Below, piece by piece: positions 32,579-44,657 of a stretch of 64,000 nt of DNA. The stretch spans positions 3,224,001-3,288,000 of the forward strand of contig NW_023503608.1 of assembly GCF_014529535.1 (NCBI RefSeq), written 5' to 3'. The notes beneath the pieces were generated by a model. The model was not told where the DNA came from. It did no database searches and saw only the letters and a program-made list of their open reading frames with translations. Origin of the DNA: Bradysia coprophila (taxonomy: Eukaryota; Arthropoda; Insecta; Diptera; Sciaridae). The position numbers were made by a program, and so were the translations under genes. Each line of letters begins with the position of its first letter. Positions within the stretch are counted from its first letter, which is position 1.

Positions 32579-33079
32579 ATGAAGTTAACTCTATCGTTTA
32601 CATTTTGTGTTATTTTATCCTGTTCGGGATTCATCTTTTCTAAAGTTTCTGCTTCCGAGAACAATGTAGACTCCTTGGATAACTTTTGTTTGAAGGCACT
32701 GCGATATTTAATCAGCAGAGACATTTTGCCTTCGAATTTCCCATTGAATGAAAATTCGCCCAGATGTTATTCAACATTAACAGTCCCGGAAATGTTCAGC
32801 GTTATGCGATCCGATACAAAAGAATTAATGGAACAACGCATACCCAACGAAGCGACCTGTACGACGTTGGAATTGACTAAACGCAAACGAATCATGGAAC
32901 TTATTTTGGCTATTCGTATGGTACAGTTTGAAGAGTCATTATCTGCCGAGAAAAGAATGGCCTATATTATCAGACCCAGAACTGAACTGGAACAGGAATT
33001 AAGAGAAGTCGCTGCAAAATGTGGAATGGAAGATGATAAATTGCTGACAGTCTTTCATAAAGCTTTCGAAGGTAGTTAA
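32579..33079 (+). CDS. Secreted four-cysteine protein, relative of the 18.3-kb gene
   Basis: Single exon, 166 residues. The signal peptide covers about 1-26 (LSFTFCVILSC core, ending near SA). The cysteines at 37, 63, 94 and 148 match those of the 18319-18939 protein in order and spacing, and both share a KCG followed by D/E-K-L/M and a Phe-rich end. It lacks that protein's Asp/Ser tract and Ser/Thr tail. AATAAA lies at 33175-33180. The start is the first ATG of the frame and opens straight into the signal peptide. Family unknown. Confidence 0.85.
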   Translation: MKLTLSFTFCVILSCSGFIFSKVSASENNVDSLDNFCLKALRYLISRDILPSNFPLNENSPRCYSTLTVPEMFSVMRSDTKELMEQRIPNEATCTTLELTKRKRIMELILAIRMVQFEESLSAEKRMAYIIRPRTELEQELREVAAKCGMEDDKLLTVFHKAFEGS

Positions 33080-33356
33080 GCTTAAAGTTATAATGCAATC
33101 GAAAAATATGTAGCAGTAAAATTAGAACAATTTAGGAAAATTTTGTGTTTCAACTGTTACGTTCCATACAATCAAATAAATAGATAGAATGTTGTGTCTT
33201 AATTTATGGCGAAATTCGTACTGCTGTGGTTCACTCCGCTCATATTTATCTAGTAATATTAAATATAGAAAAACACTGCCAACCGATTTGTCAGCGACAA
33301 AATGAAACGGCTAATATGCAATTCGCTACCTAGTTCCAGAAAGTGAGAAGTTCCGT

Positions 33357-33600
33357 GGTGGTTCCTGGTATTTTGGGACTCAAGATAATTGTTCTAACAT
33401 TTCTCAAGTATTTCGATGAATTTGGGGTATTTTCAACATAATAAACCTCTACTCCGATGGTGGCTCGTAGCTGTGGATTCAAGATGATTTCTCTAACCTT
33501 TCTCAACTTCCATCAGGTTTTTTGATGTACTGGGGTAATTTTCGACATGAGAAACCTGCTTACATGGTGGTTCCTAGAAGTTGAGACTCGCAGGACGAAT
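33357..33600. repeat. About 105-bp tandem repeat, roughly 2.3 diverged units
   Basis: Units begin GTGGTTCCTGG, GTGGCTCGTAG and GTGGTTCCTAG. They share GACTCAAGAT-, TCTAAC.TTTCTCAA-, GGGGTA.TTTTC.ACAT- and AAACCT-type blocks in the same order. Confidence 0.65.
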
Positions 33601-35370
33601 CGTCAGATTTATTGTAATTCATCATTGCTTTTTCTCATCTTTGAAATTTGAAAGATTTTCATTGCTGATGGTTAAAATCGAATAAATAAAACGGAAATAC
33701 TATTTGCCTCATTGAGTAAGTGCTATGCTAAAAATCATCAAATTCGGAAATGGATCCCATGTCATATTATAACATGTCGTACTAACCTCATTGTGTCTCC
33801 ATATGGATACATTATATATAGTCCAAATAAATATGTCGAAAAAATGGCTCCGCGCGATTTTTATTATTAAGAAATTTTCTGTCTCCCATCTTGTTTGCCA
33901 TAAAAAGTTTTGAAACAAATTTTTTTCTTCTGCAAAATAATTTTTTTTCCGGGCGGAAAACCTTCAAAGTCGAAAAGTCTCTGAAAATGCAATATCTTTT
34001 AGAAAAATTTCTTCTGTTCTGGTAAGTATGCCTCATTACCAATATTTCATACAACAACTATTTTTTGGAAGAGTCGGAATGGAGTCGGTACTAGAGTTGT
34101 TAAATGTGTTGTTTCTTTTATATAGAGTGACGATTAGCTGAACATGACCTAAAAATATCTGGACTTTTCCATTTTGACATCACCAGAGATGACTTGCAAG
34201 TTGCAACACGAATATCATAACTTAGCGAGACAGGTCCAAAGTGACTTGAAACCCGACGAGGCTACCGAAAAATTTACTCAAAATAAATAGCGGCACTGCT
34301 CTGCTCCTAAACATAACGAATATTCGGAGGCTTCTGCAACCAAAATCAATGAAAGTGTAAAACAGGTATGGTCTATTGTCCGCCCGGAGGACATAAAAAT
34401 TGGATTTTCGTACTTAATCGTACTCATTTTCATATTATTTAGACATAAAATGTGAGTGCGTTTAAGACAAATTCGCAGATCGACCATACCTGTTCTAGAC
34501 TTTCATTGACCAAAATATGCGTTACAATAATAAAAAGGAGGACGGGAGTCATGATTTCTTGATGTGAACAAGCACCTCAGGCCGATTTTTTTAAATAAAA
34601 AGTTGTTCCATAAAATATCGGTAACGAGCCATACTTTCCAGAACAAAAGAAATATTTCAAAAAGATATTATATTTTCGGAGATATTCGACTTTACAGGCT
34701 CTTCCGGCGCACGAAATTACACAAGTAAATTTTACTTACATTGAGTGGCTCCATTGAAATGTTTGCTGGCGAATGAGGTGTTGATGTAATTTTTTTAAAC
34801 TGCAAAAATGTATTCGTACCTGTTTGGGACGGTTGATTTGGAGTGATTTCGCGTTTAGCCCTCGCTATCCTCAGCAGTGAATGTAAATTTGCCTAAGTAG
34901 TTTGAATCATTAGCTTAAATTTGAGGCCGTTGTCGACTCTCAACGTAAATTCAAAAGTATGTAATGGAATTGATATCTTTTGGCTCTACCTCCTAATTTT
35001 CTTACATATAAAACAATGTTCAATGTTGTAAACGTTTTGTCCTTCTCTGGTCCTTACTCCATTAACACAAATTTTATTAACCACATGAGCCAGAACTCGT
35101 CGCTTTTTCGTCATTTTCGAATACAGATATGTCCGTTTAGAACACATCCAACATTATGCGATTTGAATTGGATTTTTTTGAGTTTTTTAAAAAGTGGTTT
35201 TGGTTTCTAGAGTCGAATACCTTTCTAGGCACATACAAAAAATCTACTGGAAAATGCGTCCGATTTCGGTAGGCTGTTTTTCAAAAGAATCCCTCAAGAA
35301 AATATTTTCACATCTGCGATTTTGGAAGCCTCTGAGAATCGAGGGAGAAACAACAATGGAAAATCTTGTC

Positions 35371-35470
35371 CCACCGTTCGGCCATTCGCCCATCATTCGA
35401 CTATTATTTCCCCATTATTCGCCTTCATTCGGTCATTATTCGCCTAACACTGTCCCACCATTCGCTCCTG
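35371..35470. repeat. Short degenerate tandem array (CCATTATTCGCC type)
   Basis: Repeated CATTATTCG/CATTCGCC words at 8-15 bp steps. The forward open frame (PFGHSP...) is a product of the repeat. Confidence 0.55.
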
Positions 35471-36774
35471 TTGTTTCCCCCTCGGTAACAGCTGCATCTG
35501 GCGTAATTAGCAAAGACAATGTTATAGTGAGAAAAATTACTGTTTCATCCCATTAGTTGATGAAATTTACTCGTTAACTCGTACACTCAAGTGAAATAAA
35601 GAAATGATTGTGGTAGAACGCGAGCGTAGCGAGTGAGATTTTTTTTCAACGATTCATTTGATGAAATAATATTTTCACTAATGGTAATTGAAAAACTTTT
35701 CGTCAAACCAACTTGATTATATCAAAACGAGAGCGGAGCGAGCAAAGTAAAAGTTAAATAACTGAAGATTCCTCAGGTCCCAAAATACTTATAAAAAAAA
35801 CTTGAAGAAAGTTTTCAGAATCAGTGTTGTTGAGGCGCTGCAACAAATTTTTTTTGTGTTTTTCTCTAGATTCGCTGAAATCAATAACATCCTAAAACTC
35901 ATACGGAGATTCGGATGAATGATTGTTCCTTTCAGAGTTTTTTTTTTCATTTTAAGAGAATACAAAGTCTGATATAAAATTAATAAAAATCGAAATCAAT
36001 TACATTTTATCTTGATAAGTGTTCGATACGGAATTCAAATCATCAAGTTATGCAGAAATCTCGTGCAAAACAAACTAATTTTTTTCCAAAACGATTATGG
36101 TTTAGTGTCTGAAATAGTCCCTTCTTGAAGTGTTCTCTAAAATCCTGAAGTGTTCTCGTAGCATTGTTAGGATGCTACGTAAGATTTCTGACCCATGGCG
36201 ACCTTTTCCGGCTATATGTAGATTTTCTGAGATTTGTTTTGAGGAACTCAAGAATCTGACTTTGACAATTATGATTTTTTTTGCATCCTCTTTGAAAGTT
36301 ACCAATAGGACCTGGGTGAGCGGTAATCGCATGCATACATTTTATATTTCGATATAACGAACTTCAATTGAAAAAATCAGATAAAACTGTCTCTCATCAT
36401 CCCCCTTGGTCGTAAAAAAATCAAGAAAATCGAAAAAAAAATAAAAAATCTTGGTTTTTAGTTCTATTTTCTTGAATTTAAGAAATTTAAGAAAAACGTG
36501 ATAATTCAGAAAATTTTGATTGTTTTCTTGATTCTGAGAAAGCAAAATTGTAATTTTCCTATTACACTCATTTTGTGATAGATCTAATTTAACATTTCGT
36601 ATTTTATTGATAAAATGTACAACGTTATAAACTGACTGAAACCCTTCAAATGCAAACGTTGATTAAACAACAGAAAGAAAGCTAAAAAAGCTTACTGGAG
36701 TGAAGAACCAAATTTCGATTGAGACTTTCGCACAGTAGAACAGTTGGAATATATTTGACTTTTGTCGTTATTTT

Positions 36775-38612
36775 TCAAAACTGTGATGTGATGTCTTCGT
36801 GTGTGGAAATATTATCAGGTGCGGCAATATCATCACTCAAGATAGTCCTGACCTCACTCATAATTTTGTTTAGATCGTCGTAAGTTATCCGCTAATAATG
36901 GGAAGTTAAAAGAAAAAAACATTTTCATTTTAAATGGGATCGATGGACTTACTCACCTCGTAAAGTGATTTTCTCTGCTTTATGAGTTTACGCTGAAGTT
37001 GTTCTCGTTTGGTGCAATACAATTCATAGAGAATCAACGCTGAAAAGTTGAAATAGATAATTGAAGGTTGATGATAATTGCAAGTAGCAAGAAAACAGAG
37101 ACCTTTTTTCTGACTATCACCACAAGTCAGTTGATCCAGTGTTGAAATCAAATCGTTACAATATTTAGCTTTATAGTGCAATTGTTCATCTGTCAAATCT
37201 GAGAGGGAAGGAATTTCATTTTCGGAACATGAAAGTAATACGTACCAAGTGAATAGAACCTTGCCAGCGTAGATCATCTATTCGTCCGAAAAATGATACG
37301 ACGTGAAACTTCATATCCAAGGTAATGTAATTTCTTACTGGAACCAAGTGAATTAATTCGTTTTCGATAAATTGAACAATTTCCTCGGGCGACTGTCCCA
37401 GTACTTCATTTACAAGAGATTTCACTTTCCACCGAACAGCATTAGCCTAGACGAGTATATCAACATGATCTTCATCGAATCTAAAACTCAACGAAATATC
37501 CAACCTGTTGCATTGAAATCGTTTCCTTACAATCCCAGCATGTCCACCTAGTTTCCGAATCAAGTGGATTTTGGGGCCCGCATGAATTTCCGCAACACTC
37601 TGTGTTGATACATTTCAAAAAGCTTAAGTTACTCCCGAGCTCCTTTAAGAAAATATTCTCCAATAAAGTGCAAACCAATGTTCTCTACTTCACTGATAGT
37701 ACCGTTGGATCTGAACATCTCGTACAAGCGCATTCAAAGTTCTTTGTCATTGTCAAATATTTCCATCGTAACGATGTTGGCCAAAAGAAGTCGGTATAAG
37801 TCAACGTAATCTCTTCGCCTTTCTCTATCGACACAGCCGCTTTAATGGTCATCAGACCATCTTTGTTAAAGTAATGTCGTGCATTTGGCACACAGCAGTG
37901 ATTAAGAAAAGCTGCCAAGGGATACAGACCCCGAAGACTCGTCAGCGAACCATCTGTCGGAACAGCTGTCTCAAATGCATTAGCATCAAGTACACGACAC
38001 AGTCGCTTCATGAAATCCTTTTCACATTTTTCAATTTTATTGGAGACGTTTCGTTCCAACAATTCTATCTAAGAGGAAATTCAATATTTTGAACGGATCA
38101 AGACTAAAGACTGATCATACAACTTCATCACAATCGATGCGAGGACCCTGATGATATTGTAAACAACCAATCAGATCCTTTTGATATTTACAAAGTGTTA
38201 GAGACTGTATGGGAATGACAACTTTCAGCAAGTCCAATGACCACATAGTTCCGCACGTGGGTTGTAAGTTTCGTAAATATTTACATTCTCTATTCACATG
38301 TGTGGTTGAACTTTCACATTGATCTGAACACACCGGTAACCCGCAACCATTGTCACATGGGAAAAGTGTTGATTTCGATTTGTAACAATTCGCACACATC
38401 GGCAAATATTTGTTGTAGCGTCGAGGACCGCGTAACAACGGTTTGTCAATGAAAATCACTTCGCCCTTTTTAATATTACGCTTCGCACATAAACCCCTAC
38501 CGCCGAGCTTTGAATATTCGAGTGTCCACAACTGATTCTGCTCAGTGGATGCTAAATTTTCCGTTAATAAATGACACTGTAGCAGATTTTCGATTTCATA
38601 TAGTTGCAACAT
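36775..38612 (-). CDS. SMYD-type SET and MYND domain protein
   Basis: Seven minus-strand exons: 38612-38121, 38068-37703, 37642-37505, 37446-37260, 37198-37103, 37039-36957 and 36891-36775. They are in frame throughout, giving 492 residues. The split SET domain starts with GGRGLCAKRNIKKGE (about 37-51). A MYND zinc finger follows at C73-C110. The rest of SET has NHCCVPN at 220-226 and EEITLTYTDF (about 250-259), then a post-SET cysteine cluster (C277, C279, C282 plus cysteines in exon 3). The exon 2/3 join reads RCSDP-TELGS, the usual SMYD form, which supports the GTAC donor chosen. A helical C-terminal region matches the SMYD TPR-like part. Family members bind S-adenosylmethionine and methylate lysines; arthropods have many diverged members, so activity here is inferred. 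The ATG at 38612 leads directly into the domain. Confidence 0.92.
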
Positions 38613-39561
38613 CCTGGGATGAGATTCTTCGCTTACAAAAAAAAAAAATAATTCGACAAAAAACTTTGTTCACTCAACGCACTCAATGTTTACACTGAAG
38701 CATAAACATTGTGTGTCTAAATTAAAATAGATTTTGTGTGATGCAAAAATAGAACTTTTGAGATTTTTATTTTGCATTCGAAAACATAATAAATGAAATA
38801 AACCAGAGCAAGCAAATCCTATGACGACGTCATGATGACGTAGGTATGCTGAACAAGATGTGAAAGTAAAATGTGTTGAGACGTTACATGTAGATATTAG
38901 AGCTTTTCAACATGACACACGGGCATCGCACGTTCAACATTCATCCGCATGTTAACAATACAATTTTCGGTAATTGTTTCAAAGGTTTCATGTTGATGGT
39001 ATGCGATAGATCCAAAGCTTAACATTGTCATATCACTGTAAAGTGTGTTTGACCTCATTACTTGGACAATACATGATAGATCTGCAAGTTAAGATTAACA
39101 TAATAATGTTTGACCTCAATATTCGAGCTCTAGCCGACTTGCCAATTTGCAGTCGATACATCGCTTAATTATGTACAATTTTCCGCGAATCTTATCAGCG
39201 ACCTTGGGTTTTGTTACTGTTATTAGTAATTCCCCCATTACCAGTCCACCTAGTACACGAACTGGCATAGACATATAACATGCATATACTGCTACCAGTC
39301 CTGCAAATATGTATACATTTACATCTATCAATAGATATGCATTGCACAGTCGGGCTGGATGTTTTAAGCTAATTACAAAAATGTCAACCGTGTATTTATC
39401 GTTATCGAAAAACTATCTACCGATATGAGGACACTCCACGGACTATATATAATTGAAGATTCAAGAAAAACAGTCATTCAGTGTCTACTTTTACCAGTGT
39501 CTTACGTGCAATTATTACTTCAGTTTTTGTTTTTTTGTAAATTTTAAGTGAAGTCAAAACA
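38613..39561. other. Divergent promoter region between SMYD gene and CUB-like gene A
   Basis: The two genes point away from each other across about 950 bp. The A-proximal part (about 39195-39561) is duplicated upstream of gene B (47021-47335), including the TATA box and initiator. No coding exon was seen. Confidence 0.6.
39444..39479 (+). promoter_or_regulatory. Core promoter of CUB-like gene A (TATA plus initiator)
   Basis: TATATATAA at 39444-39452 and the arthropod initiator TCATTC at 39474-39479, with 30 bp between their starts. The same pair at the same spacing occurs before gene B. Confidence 0.75.
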
Positions 39562-42500
39562 ATGGGAGTACAGTCAATTTGGTTAACCGTAGTCGTGCTT
39601 GTGTTTGTGGATAGCAGTCTGGCCAATCCGCTGTTGGAAGGTGGAATTACTGGCCGAACATTGTGTAAGTACAAAATGTTTTTGCCTTTGACAAATGACT
39701 GTGGGCAAAATATACGAATGCCACAAAATACGTTGGGTGCAGGGATCCATTTAAATGTGCCAATTGCCAATACATTAGTTAGAACGAGATCAGCGAGATC
39801 GACGTTAATATCAAAACGTTCGAGTTGTGCTAACCAATAGACACAGTACGGACGAGAAAGAACTGTATTTAATAATACTATTTTTGCTTAAGGAATGGGT
39901 AAAGTGCCGGTAAACTGCTGATTCACTTCAGTTTGTTTTACAAACAAGCGGCAGTATTGAATCTCAATAAAAATGGGGCATTCCGACAAGTTATTGTGGC
40001 GTTAAACATTATTCTAAGCAAAGACAAATGGCGCTACGGTAACGACTGTAAAATGCACCCATAATTTCATCTAAACATCGAAACGTAGACCTACTTATTC
40101 GATTTTACACTGTTTAAAGATACTCTGTCATTAAAAAAGGTGGCTAAACATACAAATGCGGCTACAGAGCAGGTCAAACAAATTGTTTCATCACGGTTAC
40201 AAATGGCCTCAATCAAGCTTTCGAATGAATTTTCTTTAAAAAAAATCCGGATACCGGCAAATCTACCCGGCCTAGCGGGAATAAATAATAAAATGAAGAA
40301 AAATTACCAGAAATCGGGAAATGACTAGAAATGGGACAATTAACAAAAATCGAAAAGTGACCAAAATTGGGAATGACTAAAAATATGGAAACGTACGGAA
40401 ATCTGGAAATGACCGAAAATCAGGAAATGATTGGAAATCTGGAAATGACCAGAAATCGGGAAATGACCGAAAATCGGGAAATGACCGAAAATCGGGAAAT
40501 GACCGAAAATCGGGAAATGACCGAAAATCGTGAAATAATTAGAAATCAAAAAATAACTAGAAATAGTGAAATGAGTAGAAATCGGGAAATAACAGAAAAT
40601 CGGGAAATGATTAGTAATCGGGAAATAAATAGAACAGATTTCAAACGTTTGAACACATTTTAAAGACATACATTAGAACACCTTTTTGATAAAAATAACA
40701 TTTTGCTTCAAAGAGGTCGAAATGTCCCAACTCTAATAAGAAGATAATTTTTACTATGTATCAACATCTGTTATCGTCGATAACTTATCGAGGACGAAAA
40801 TGATTCCAGCACATCGAATACAATTGTTGATACGAGAAAATCATTGAAACGAAATATTCCCTCAACTTTCACCTTTCGTAAAAGACGTAAAAATTGATAA
40901 AGACACAACCTTGTCACACAAAATGTTTTTTTTTAAATAAAATTTCATAATTTCGGATTGAAATTTTTTTTGTTCCAACTTCAGACCAGAAACCGATTTT
41001 TGGAAAAAATTGGAAAAAATAAGGAAAATTGGAAAAATAAGAAAAATTGGGAAAAATAAGAAAAATTGGAAAAAGATTTAAATTCTGTTTGTAGAAAGTA
41101 TGCATCAAATGAAGCAATAGATTCGATAGCTTTCTTAACGCTTACTGCTTGTGATAGGTTACTTGTTGGGAGTATTGAAAAGCGTTTAATGTTCTTGTTC
41201 TCAAAATTGCGGTCATCCGTAAATAACTGTTCCTCATAGGAATATTTATCTCGATTAAACAAGCTCATAATCTAATAGTTCTGAAGAAACCAGCAAACCA
41301 CACCGTTTTATCTAAAGCATAACAAATATGATAATGTGGGTGAGGACACAGGGCCTGTTGTGTCAAGCATGACTAATAACTTCTGTGTTCCTAAATACTT
41401 TTGTATCGTTCTGTGTGGTCTAACGAAGTTAAATGATGGGAGATAAAATTTCAATTACTTAATCTATAGATTCATAATTGCGAGAAATAATTTTTTACCC
41501 GAAAAATTGTTTGATGTCAGCCAAACAAAATCATTGCGTAAATTTTACGATTATTTTTTTTTTGTTTTACTACCTGATGCGATGTTCTAGATAAAACCCA
41601 ATAACGTTAAATTGTTGAAAATGTTTCATGTGTGTTTTGAACGAATGTCGATAAAAGTAGTCCCATTTGTCGACTTTAATATCAAAGTTAAAAACATGGA
41701 CTTGTTGGCAGACTTGTAAATAAGAAAAAAAAATTATTTGCATTCTAAGTCGATTGTTCGATTCATTCTTCAATACTTGTCATGTCTTAGTCGGTTTAAT
41801 TTCATCGGAAACATTGTACAGCCAAAGAGAATCTTATCGAGAAAAAATTACGTTTCCAGTGAGAATGATCAACGAATTGAAAACGAAGGGTGACGCATTA
41901 ATCCATTTAATCCATTTAATCCAAAAAAAATTTTTTAGTTTTACCGAAATAATTAGGCTACCCACCTGAAAAATTTGTAAAGTAATTGCGAAAAATAGAT
42001 TTGCACGATCCCCAGCTCGTTTAAGTACTCGTGAGGTATAGGAAAAAATGTTTTGTTAAAAATGGTATTAAATTTAAATTTAATCCATTTAATCCACTTT
42101 ACACCAAAAACTCCTAAAAGTGGATTTTTTCGCTTTTTAACATTGTAGTATGAGTTGTAGTACGTGGTTCGATCAAAATCAACAATTTTTAAGACTTTTA
42201 CAGTATTTGGTAAAATGAACTTTTTTCCTATTTAATCCATTTAATCCAATTTTTATTCCATTTAATCCATTAAATCCATTTAATCCATTAAATCCATTTA
42301 ATACCCTTTAATCCATTTAATCTAGAAGTGAGTCACCCCTCGATTGAAAACCAGTTTCGCTTCTAAAACATTATTATCAATAAATTGAGTTTGACCTCCA
42401 ATCAAGAATCAACTCGTTTCACTGGAAAAACAAAATTTCTGTTACGTTCTGTCAATTAACATTTAGTCAGTACCAATCGGCAGTTGAATCAGTATAGACG

Positions 42501-44657
42501 TGCTTTGAAATATTTCGTTTCGCTACTTCCGATAGTTATGTCTATTAAACTCGCGCTTCTGATCATTTTGTCAACAATTTTGTTTGCAAACTGTGAAACT
42601 GACTTCAGCGACGCTGTTCTCGATGCAAATGGCAAACAAATATATTGCGGCTGGGGTCCAGCCAGACAGGAATGTCCGATAGGCTCATATTGTAATATTG
42701 CTCCGAATGATGCGTATGCTTACTGCGCTAGGCCCAACAAACCACTTCCAGCCGATGCAATCATTGACGCTGGATCCAATGCCATTAAGTGTGGTCCTGA
42801 GTGGAATTGTGGCACACTGAATGCAGTCTGCAAATCAGACCCTATATTACCATACAATTACTGTGCCCATAAGCCTTGATATTTGTGACAAGATTAGCTT
42901 GTATGTTCGAATAAAAGTTGAAGAACTACAATAAATGTGTGTTTCGATCTCACTTTGACATAGAGATAATTGACACTGTAGGTATTTCGCAAAAAATTGC
43001 CTTCACGTAATTATTTGTACCGTCATCATAATGTACTGGTTCTGTCGAGTAAATATATATGAAAGGTGTGATGGTACCTGCCACAAATGATAAAATTATA
43101 ACAGAGATTGGATCTGCATTTATTTTTATCCATTGCAGTGACCACCGAGGTTCCATCGACATGAATGTAGACAGTTATCAGGTGTGAATAGAGTGTTATT
43201 TGCAGCGAACATTTTTGGGAACATTTTCCCAAGAAGAGAAAACTGGAAAATAGTTACCTTAAGAATAGTCCCTGGTTTTTCGGCAAGATTTAGTAGCCTT
43301 CACTAAAGCAATCACTTATCAATACCACAATGACCATCACCTAACATCAATTGATATTTTATGTGTTATCTCATCTTTTTAAGTTCAATAAGTTAGGAAG
43401 TTTGGAATTTAGTTTTTTGGCTTTTCCAGAAACCGAAGTTTAGTTTTCCGAATCAAAACCTATGTGCCTGATCTTCCCAAAAACGATACACTATCAAATT
43501 TCCACTTTTCAGACCAACAAAATATGAAATGCGGCACAAGATCTGCTTTCAAACGCATCACCATGTCTAGTCCCACTGGTAGTGGCTATTCTCAAAGTTG
43601 TGAGTACACTATTCGAGGATATAGTACAAAAGTTTGTCAGGTAAACGGCGACATGCAATCATAATAGTCTAACTGTAGGCCGATTAAAATACTGTAACAA
43701 CCGAATGTTCACCTTACAGATTCGCGTTGATTTCTTTAGTATGGATTTAGAGCAACCCAGAACCACTGGAGCATATGCCGTTTGTACTGGAGAATATGTG
43801 ACAATCGAAGGAATGCAATTCGACCTATGTGGAATATTGCGCAATCAGCATGGTACGAAATGTGCTTCTATTTTATCAGTAAAACGAAAATGATGACGAA
43901 AATAGATTTTAGTGTACGTTCCGTTCGATGTTAGAAGAATAACCGACGAAATGAAGATTAATTTCCAAGTCAACTCAAACTCATATGCCAGGTGGGATAT
44001 GGAAATAAATCAAATCGAATGCAATCATAAAGCCGCCCTGGTCACACCTGATGAACGCCAAGGTTTAAGACATTTATTATTAAGTTTTGTTAAATGTTTG
44101 TTCACAAAATTAATCTTATTTCAGCACCTGATGGTTGTCTCCAATATTTCCATCAAGCGGCTGGTCGAGTAGACTCTTTTAATTTTGGAAATGTATATTA
44201 TGGCAATACAAGATACGCAATTTGCTTCAATCGAAACTACAACGAGAATGCTATGCTTGAGTACGATTCGGTCAAATTTCATAAACTTTCAATACTTACA
44301 GTATTGTCTGCGTTGCAGATTGTCTGAGATTACCTTTCAAATGGATGGCATAGGGGCCCCATACTTTGATGACATGTGTTTGAACGGTGCTTCTGGGGAC
44401 TCTAAAGATTATATTGCAATTCCGTTTGCTGAAGTTACTAACCAAGATCCACACAGTCTATTCTGCGGTGATAGTCTGGACGGCGAAGACGTAATCTGTA
44501 AGTAGCTAGTAGGTTGAATACCAAAATGGTTTATTGACTGATTTATTGACATCAAACAGTCTATGGAACTGGTCCAATTGTTATCCACGTTAACACCGAC
44601 CGCCAATTAGCGAACGACGAGACAGGATTTAGTTTCAGGTACAGAATCAGGCCATGA
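39562..44657 (+). CDS. CUB-like secreted protein A
   Basis: Seven exons: 39562-39664, 43513-43640, 43720-43852, 43913-44062, 44125-44260, 44319-44497 and 44560-44657 (stop TGA). Phases are 1, 0, 1, 1, 2, 1, giving 308 residues. The signal peptide (about 1-21, cleavage near LA-NP) is followed by a cysteine-rich body with CEYTIRGYSTKVCQ, PFDVRRITDEM, PDERQAPDGCLQYF, YAICFNR, DYIAIPFAEV, FCGDSL, GTGPIVIHVNTD and GFSFRYR. The PDGCLQYF block and the closing HVNTD..GF.FRYR strands are typical of insect CUB-domain-like secreted proteins (family knowledge). Function in that family is largely unknown. Intron 1 (3.8 kb) contains an independent cysteine-rich gene and two tandem arrays. ATTAAA at 44702 is the best polyadenylation signal. 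Confidence 0.9.
40318..40632. repeat. 18-bp minisatellite (GGGAAATGACCGAAAATC)
   Basis: A tandem array in intron 1 of gene A. The core at about 40440-40545 is nearly perfect, and the flanking units drift. As 18 is divisible by 3, it stays open on both strands and yields false repeat proteins. Confidence 0.85.
42229..42324. repeat. 9-bp tandem array (TTTAATCCA)
   Basis: Consecutive TTTAATCCA/TTAAATCCA units. Short satellites of the same word lie at about 41900-41921 and 42081-42099, all within intron 1 of gene A and just upstream of the nested gene. Confidence 0.85.
42538..42879 (+). CDS. Small secreted protein with two four-cysteine repeats, nested in intron 1 of gene A
   Basis: Single exon, 113 residues from the ATG at 42538. 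An upstream in-frame TTG extension lacks support. The signal peptide is about 1-20 (IKLALLIILSTILFANC). The mature protein is an internal duplication. Each half has a D-A-G/N..x-I-x-C-G start and four cysteines spaced about C-x7-8-C-x5-C-x9-C, ending Y-x-Y-C-A. AATAAA at 42910-42915 and an initiator-like TCAGTA at about 42468 suggest its own transcript. It lies on the same strand as its host gene, between exons 1 and 2, and is absent from the matching intron of gene B. The fold is unknown; a disulfide-rich extracellular peptide is inferred. Confidence 0.82.
   Translation: MSIKLALLIILSTILFANCETDFSDAVLDANGKQIYCGWGPARQECPIGSYCNIAPNDAYAYCARPNKPLPADAIIDAGSNAIKCGPEWNCGTLNAVCKSDPILPYNYCAHKP

Larger units (their letters stand above)
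33080..36774. other. Intergenic with tandem repeats
   Basis: No coding exon was supported. It contains an approximately 105-bp tandem repeat at 33357-33600 and the CATTATTCG-type array at 35371-35470. Around 35610-35760, two patches read GCGAGCGTAGCGAGTGAGA and GAGAGCGGAGCGAGCAAAG, a motif common near transposon ends. Confidence 0.5.

Noticed and set aside
40340-40669. Repeat-protein-like frames on both strands (MTENRE and FPIFGH repeats)
   Set aside because: They are by-products of the 18-bp minisatellite, whose length is divisible by three.
42484-42537. Upstream in-frame extension of the nested cysteine-rich gene
   Set aside because: It starts at TTG and would bury the signal peptide; the ATG at 42538 gives a normal secreted protein.
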